Positions 63,101 through 64,000 of a stretch of 64,000 nucleotides of DNA are shown one piece after another. Origin of the DNA: JACJWR01 sp963842975 (lineage in GTDB: Bacteria; Actinomycetota; Actinomycetes; S36-B12; UBA10799); the NCBI GenBank assembly GCA_963842975.1, contig CAWJIH010000006.1, forward strand, positions 186,001 to 250,000. The letters are read 5' to 3'. The notes below the pieces were generated by a model that worked only from the letters and a program-made list of their open reading frames with translations, searched no databases and was not told where the DNA came from. Each line of letters starts with the position of its first letter. Position 1 is the stretch's first letter. The position numbers were made by a program, and so were the translations under genes.

Positions 63101-63861
63101 GTGCACCGGAGGCATCGGACGGCCCCTTGGCGACACCCGGCCACGCAGCAGAAAGCGAAGGTCAGGACGGGCGCCGCTTCGCCGGGGCACAGTTGCCGCC
63201 GCAGCGTTACCGCGACGATGACGGTTCCACCCCGCCGGAGGTGGCTGCGGCGCTCGCGGATTGGCGCAGTAGTGGCGACCTCTCGGCAGTCTCGAAGGCG
63301 CTGCGACGCTCCAGAGTGCTTGTGGCGCTCGTGGCGCAACTGGATTCGGTTGACCCCACGGGAGCGGAAAAGGACAGCCACATGGCTGCGGCAACCCTGG
63401 TCCGACCGCACGATGGAAGCAAGGCGCTGCTCGCTTTCACCTCGGTCGCGGCCGCTGCCGCGTGGCAGCCAACTGCACGTCCGCTGCCGGTGACCGGTAT
63501 CGACGCCGCGCGAGCGGCCATCAGCGATGGTGCCGTGGCGCTGCTCATCGACGGCGAATGTGGGCTGTCGGGGCCCTACTTGTGGGCGCTGGCGGAGGAT
63601 CGAGACCTAGTGCCCGCCGATCAAGATGTGCAGGTGCGCGGCGCGATCGAATCTGAAGTCGCCCGGGTGCTCGGCGCCGCAGGCCTACCCACGCGGTGTG
63701 AGGTGGCGCCGTCGGATCCGCCGGGCGGTGTGGTGGTGCTACTGGACGCCGCGGTGGCACACAATCGTGCGGCGGTCGCGGCGCTGGCGGAGGCCCTCTC
63801 CGAACATTCCGTTCTGCGTCGCCGGCTCACTGGAGAGATGTCGCTGGGTATCGCTACGTGA
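63097..63861 (+). CDS. SseB family protein
   Basis: This 254-residue protein has an SseB N-terminal-type domain (about 40-165: PPEVAAALADWRSSGD, VALVAQLDSV, MAAATLVRPHDGSKALLAFTS). A C-terminal half with LLIDGECGLSGPYLWALAE follows. The cellular role is unknown. It overlaps the carboxyltransferase by 4 nt (ATGA) and faces the DUF1844 gene 15 nt away. Confidence 0.78.
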   Translation: MSAPEASDGPLATPGHAAESEGQDGRRFAGAQLPPQRYRDDDGSTPPEVAAALADWRSSGDLSAVSKALRRSRVLVALVAQLDSVDPTGAEKDSHMAAATLVRPHDGSKALLAFTSVAAAAAWQPTARPLPVTGIDAARAAISDGAVALLIDGECGLSGPYLWALAEDRDLVPADQDVQVRGAIESEVARVLGAAGLPTRCEVAPSDPPGGVVVLLDAAVAHNRAAVAALAEALSEHSVLRRRLTGEMSLGIAT

Positions 63862-63876
63862 GTCAGCCCCCGGCGG

Positions 63877-64000
63877 CTACCGGACCGGACCGGTGAAACG
63901 TTCCCCCGGCCCTTTGCCTGGCTCATCAGGAAACACGGAAGCCTCCCGGAAGGCCAGCTGCAGCGATCGCAGTCCATCGCGAAGCGGACCGGCATGGAAG
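63877..64000 (-). CDS. DUF1844 domain-containing protein, C-terminal end only
   Basis: Forty codons before a TAG are visible on the minus strand and run off the right edge. The peptide contains HAGPLRDGLRSLQLAFREAS and ends PGKGPGERFTGPVR. From memory this matches the C-terminus of actinobacterial DUF1844 proteins, which are encoded near sseB-like genes and infC. The start and most of the domain lie outside the window. Other frames on this strand look like shadows. Confidence 0.6.
   Translation of the reverse strand, partial: FHAGPLRDGLRSLQLAFREASVFPDEPGKGPGERFTGPVR

Noticed and set aside
1..64000. Mobile elements, prophage, integrases, tRNA or rRNA genes
   Set aside because: I read through all gaps and frames and saw no transposase, integrase, terminal repeats, attachment sites or cloverleaf sequence.

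Overview
This 64 kb window is a piece of chromosome from a high-GC Gram-positive bacterium of the class Actinomycetes. The evidence is the GC-rich third codon positions, a BldD-type regulator, an actinobacterial integration host factor (mIHF), a PriA that has lost its ATPase motifs, HGxxPAAW and TIGR03085 proteins, and a pyr-mihF-gmk-rpoZ-coaBC-metK-priA-fmt-rsmB-rpe-rib gene order like that of mycobacteria and streptomycetes. Nothing in it fixes the order or genus. Almost all of it is core metabolism. I see no insertion sequence, prophage, CRISPR array, tRNA or rRNA.

Layout. 1-15.8 kb: lipoamide dehydrogenase (cut by the left edge), leucyl aminopeptidase, a thioredoxin-CcdA-like membrane protein, a DUF2786/metallohydrolase pair, an MDR-type dehydrogenase, a heterodimeric ABC exporter, GcvT, an arsD-arsA pair, a GNAT protein and a TIGR03085 protein. 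15.8-26.4 kb: a tryptophan cluster (hisI-trpE-membrane proteins, then trpC-trpB-trpA) interrupted by a two-component system and two small membrane proteins, followed by a DsbA-like protein and lgt. 26.6-34.1 kb: glutamate synthase gltB-gltD and pyruvate kinase. 34.2-45.3 kb: bldD facing a nine-gene pyrimidine operon (pyrR-B-C-membrane protein-carA-carB-pyrK-pyrD-pyrF). It carries a recognisable PyrR-binding RNA hairpin at its 5' end. 45.3-55.3 kb: mihF, gmk, rpoZ, coaBC, metK, priA, a lipoprotein, def, fmt, rsmB and rpe. 55.3-60 kb: a complete riboflavin operon (ribD, ribE, ribBA, ribH), then hisE and hisG. 60-64 kb: an alpha/beta hydrolase, a DUF998 membrane protein, a fused acyl-CoA carboxyltransferase, an SseB protein and the end of a DUF1844 gene.

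Regulation seen in the sequence. About ten transcription units have a TANNNT -10 box placed 5-8 nt before the start codon with no Shine-Dalgarno leader, so leaderless mRNAs look common. In the most striking case the divergent DUF998 and carboxyltransferase genes share one 10-bp palindrome that supplies both -10 boxes at identical 8-nt spacing. The coaBC-metK gap holds four quasi-palindromic 12-mers about two helical turns apart. I cannot assign them to a known riboswitch or regulator.

Quality warning. Five conserved genes (pepA, the thioredoxin-CcdA gene, trpE, fmt and the carboxyltransferase) are each split by one frame change. Correcting one base in each restores a full-length family member. 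Four look like an extra base and one like a missing base, mostly near short runs. Sequencing or assembly indels are the likeliest cause, but the reads should be checked before those genes are called broken or recoded.
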